A stretch of DNA of 16,376 nt, taken from assembly GCA_038227745.1 (NCBI GenBank), contig JBBRPS010000127.1:1-16376 (forward strand). The letters run 5' to 3'. Within the stretch, counting starts at the first letter, position 1. The number at the start of each line of letters is the position of its first letter. Origin of the DNA: DASPXY01 sp038227745. GTDB taxonomy: Bacteria; Planctomycetota; Planctomycetia; Gemmatales; Gemmataceae. Positions 14,623 to 16,376 of the stretch are shown one piece after another. The notes under the pieces were generated by a model. It ran no database searches. It was not told where the DNA came from and saw nothing but the letters and a program-made list of their open reading frames with translations. Position numbers and translations under genes: made by a program.

Positions 14623-16203
14623 TCACCCGCGCCGCAGCGCCCGCCCCGGCAGCGCCGCCGTCCGCACGCCGTCCCGCAGCACCGCCTCGCCGTTGACCAG
14701 CACGTGTACCACGCCCTCCGCCAGGCGCTTCCCCTCGTCGTAGGTCGAGCGGTCCTCGATCCTGTCCGGGTCGAAGACGACCACGTCCGCCGCCATGCCC
14801 GGCCGCAGCAGGCCGCGGTCGCGCAGGCCGAAGCGGCGCGCCGCGTGCGCCGACAGATGCTGCACCGCCTCCTCCAGCGTCCAGACGCCGGCGCGGACGT
14901 AGTGGCCCAGGTAGCGCGCGAAGCAGCCGCAGCCGCGCGGGTGCGGGAAGCCGCCCGTGAAGATGCCGTCGCTGCCCGCCATCATCGCCGGGTGGCGCAT
15001 CAACTGGCGCACGTCCTCCTCGCCGCGCCCCTTGTGCGGCGCCACGCAGCCGACCGCCAGGTCCGACGCCACCAGCACGTCACAGACGAACTCGCCCAGC
15101 TCCCGCCCCGCCTCGCCGGCCGCCTGCCCGAGCGTCTGCCCCTCGTGGCGGCGGTACTCCGCGGCGGCGACGAAGCCCAGCCGCACCGGCTCCAGGGACA
15201 CGCGCGGCGCCGCGAACCAGTCGCGCAGCTGAGCCCGCACGGCCGGGTCGCGCAGCCGCCCCACCGTCGCCTCGACGCCCCCCTCCTGCACCCACGGCGG
15301 CAGCGCGACCATCGCCAGGATCGAGCTGCCGGCCAGGTAACAATAAAGGTCGTAAGTGACGTCGATGCCCGCGGACCGGCCGGCGTCGAGCTTGGGCAGG
15401 GCCAGGTCGGCGCGGCTGTTGAAGTGCGAGATGTGGACTGCCACGCCCGCCTCGCGGCCGATGCGGTAGACCTCGTCCATCGAGCCGTGGACGCCCTCGG
15501 CGTCGTAGCGGCGCATGTGCGTGACGTAGACGCCGCCGTCCGCCGCCATCTCGCGGCACAGGGCGATGAACTCGTCGGTGTCGGCGTAGCGGCTCGGGAT
15601 GTAGTCGAGGCCGCTCGACAGCCCGACCGCTCCCTGGTCCATGCCCTCGCGCACCAGCCGCCCCATGCGGCGCAGCTCGTCGGCGGTCGGCGGCCGCGTC
15701 TCCAGGCCCATCACTTCCATGCGCAGGTTGCCGTTGGGGATCAGGCACGCGACGTTGACGGCGCAGCGGCGGTCGAAGCAGGCGAGGTAGTCGGCCAGGC
15801 TCGACCAGTGCAGCGGCAGGTCGGGCGTGCCGCTGAAGCCGGCCGTGTAGCGGCGCATGTAGGCGAGCGTGGCCGGCGAGGCCGGGGCCATCGCGACGCC
15901 GTCCTGGCCGAGCAGGTACGTCGTCACGCCCTGGCGGACCGCCGCCTCGTGCAGCGGGTCGGCCAGCAGCATGAGGTCGCCGTGGACGTGCGCGTCGATG
16001 AAGCCGGGGGCGACGACCTTGCCGGCGGCGTCGAGGCGCAGGCGGGCCGGGGCGGCGCCGAGGCGGCCGACCGCGGCAATGCGGCCGCCGCGGACGCCGA
16101 CGTCGCCGGGGAACCAGGGCAGGCCGGTGCCGTCGATGATCCGGCCGCCGGTGATGAGGACGTCGAAGGACTCGGCGGGCTGCAGCGTCGGGAGGTTCGT
16201 CAC
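14623..16203 (-). CDS. N-acyl-D-amino-acid deacylase family amidohydrolase
   Basis: A 526-residue metal-dependent hydrolase of the D-aminoacylase branch, which removes acyl groups from N-acyl-D-amino acids or related amides. An N-terminal beta-sandwich part (FDVLITGGRIIDGTG) leads to the metal motif GFIDAHVHGD (H72, H74). Further ligand candidates are H229 (YVTHMRR) and H257/H260 (VHISHFNSR), with the catalytic Asp at D412 (AGSDGIFTGG). GLSSGLDYIPSRYADTDEF (195-212), HPRGCGCFARYLGHYVR and the C-terminal LRPGMAADVVVFDP complete the family picture. At the position of the bridging cysteine of Alcaligenes D-aminoacylase (GNCG) this protein has GQDG (D101), a variant also seen in other subfamilies, so substrate range may differ. 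The GTG at 16203, with AGGA a few bases upstream, is the best start. No signal peptide is seen; it is likely cytoplasmic and a single-gene unit. Confidence 0.88.
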   Translation of the reverse strand: MTNLPTLQPAESFDVLITGGRIIDGTGLPWFPGDVGVRGGRIAAVGRLGAAPARLRLDAAGKVVAPGFIDAHVHGDLMLLADPLHEAAVRQGVTTYLLGQDGVAMAPASPATLAYMRRYTAGFSGTPDLPLHWSSLADYLACFDRRCAVNVACLIPNGNLRMEVMGLETRPPTADELRRMGRLVREGMDQGAVGLSSGLDYIPSRYADTDEFIALCREMAADGGVYVTHMRRYDAEGVHGSMDEVYRIGREAGVAVHISHFNSRADLALPKLDAGRSAGIDVTYDLYCYLAGSSILAMVALPPWVQEGGVEATVGRLRDPAVRAQLRDWFAAPRVSLEPVRLGFVAAAEYRRHEGQTLGQAAGEAGRELGEFVCDVLVASDLAVGCVAPHKGRGEEDVRQLMRHPAMMAGSDGIFTGGFPHPRGCGCFARYLGHYVRAGVWTLEEAVQHLSAHAARRFGLRDRGLLRPGMAADVVVFDPDRIEDRSTYDEGKRLAEGVVHVLVNGEAVLRDGVRTAALPGRALRRG

Positions 16204-16271
16204 GATTCCTGGCCCTCGGGGGCGGGCGGGTGCATCCAGGCGAACGGCCGGCGTAAGAGATCGTCCAGCTT

Positions 16272-16376
16272 TCAGGTGACGAGTTTTGCTGGGATTACGG
16301 CGGCGTCCGCAGCCGCCGTGGCCTTCTTCTCCTCGGCCAGCAGGGTGAGCAGATTATGCACCAACACCATCAGCCC
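16272..16376 (-). CDS. C-terminal end of an unidentified gene, cut by the window edge
   Basis: A minus-strand frame enters from beyond the right edge and ends with TGA at 16272. The visible 34 residues begin GLMVLVHNLLTLLAEEKKAT and end VIPAKLVT. A hydrophobic helix followed by a charged, Ala-rich tail looks coding, and similar ends occur on some transposases, but this is too short to assign. It stops 68 bases before the amidohydrolase start and runs in the same direction. Confidence 0.4.
   Translation of the reverse strand, partial: GLMVLVHNLLTLLAEEKKATAAADAAVIPAKLVT

Overview
The window is high-GC bacterial DNA that most resembles a planctomycete of the Gemmata/Gemmataceae type. The main reasons are an ECF sigma factor fused through a membrane helix to a long WD40 array, Uma2 and DUF4058 genes, a serine/threonine kinase remnant, an Lgt enlarged by a PDZ-like insert, and long open antisense frames caused by GC bias. 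No rRNA, tRNA or CRISPR array was recognised. All assignments come from reading motifs by eye; no database search was possible.

Layout. Positions 1-1300 look like accessory DNA: a small HEPN-domain protein of visibly lower GC (123-650), then a decayed Uma2-type nuclease gene (683-1301) with a missing N-terminus and a one-base frameshift. Positions 1381-6235 hold two tandem paralogues: a 939-residue ECF sigma-TM-WD40 fusion, and a 665-residue protein with the same fourteen WD40 repeats but a signal/anchor segment in place of the sigma domain. They share an identical ribosome-binding context and a nearly identical pre-propeller segment, so they look like products of one duplication. They may form a membrane sensor/regulator pair; this is inference.

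Positions 6340-8777 carry three plus-strand genes: an exported endonuclease/exonuclease/phosphatase-fold protein, a divergent DUF4058 protein, and a Mug-type mismatch uracil/thymine-DNA glycosylase. A 24-bp perfect palindrome separates them from minus-strand genes (8919-11579): two very small proteins (one probably frameshifted), a canonical DUF4058 protein and a lipoprotein, with a bidirectional terminator between the last two.

Positions 11580-12823 are a gene graveyard. They hold a 20-bp inverted-repeat element directly abutting a decapitated Ser/Thr kinase fragment, a truncated ECF sigma factor start, and another perfect hairpin. Next come lgt with its PDZ-like insert (12824-13921), a tandem/inverted ACCACAAAG repeat element that touches the lgt stop codon, a VanZ-like membrane protein, and an N-acyl-D-amino-acid deacylase-family amidohydrolase (14623-16203). 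The right edge cuts an unidentified minus-strand gene.

The strongest candidates for unusual biology are the tethered sigma/WD40 paralogue pair, the PDZ-containing Lgt, the motif similarity between DUF4058 and Uma2 proteins, and the inverted-repeat elements around decayed signalling genes.
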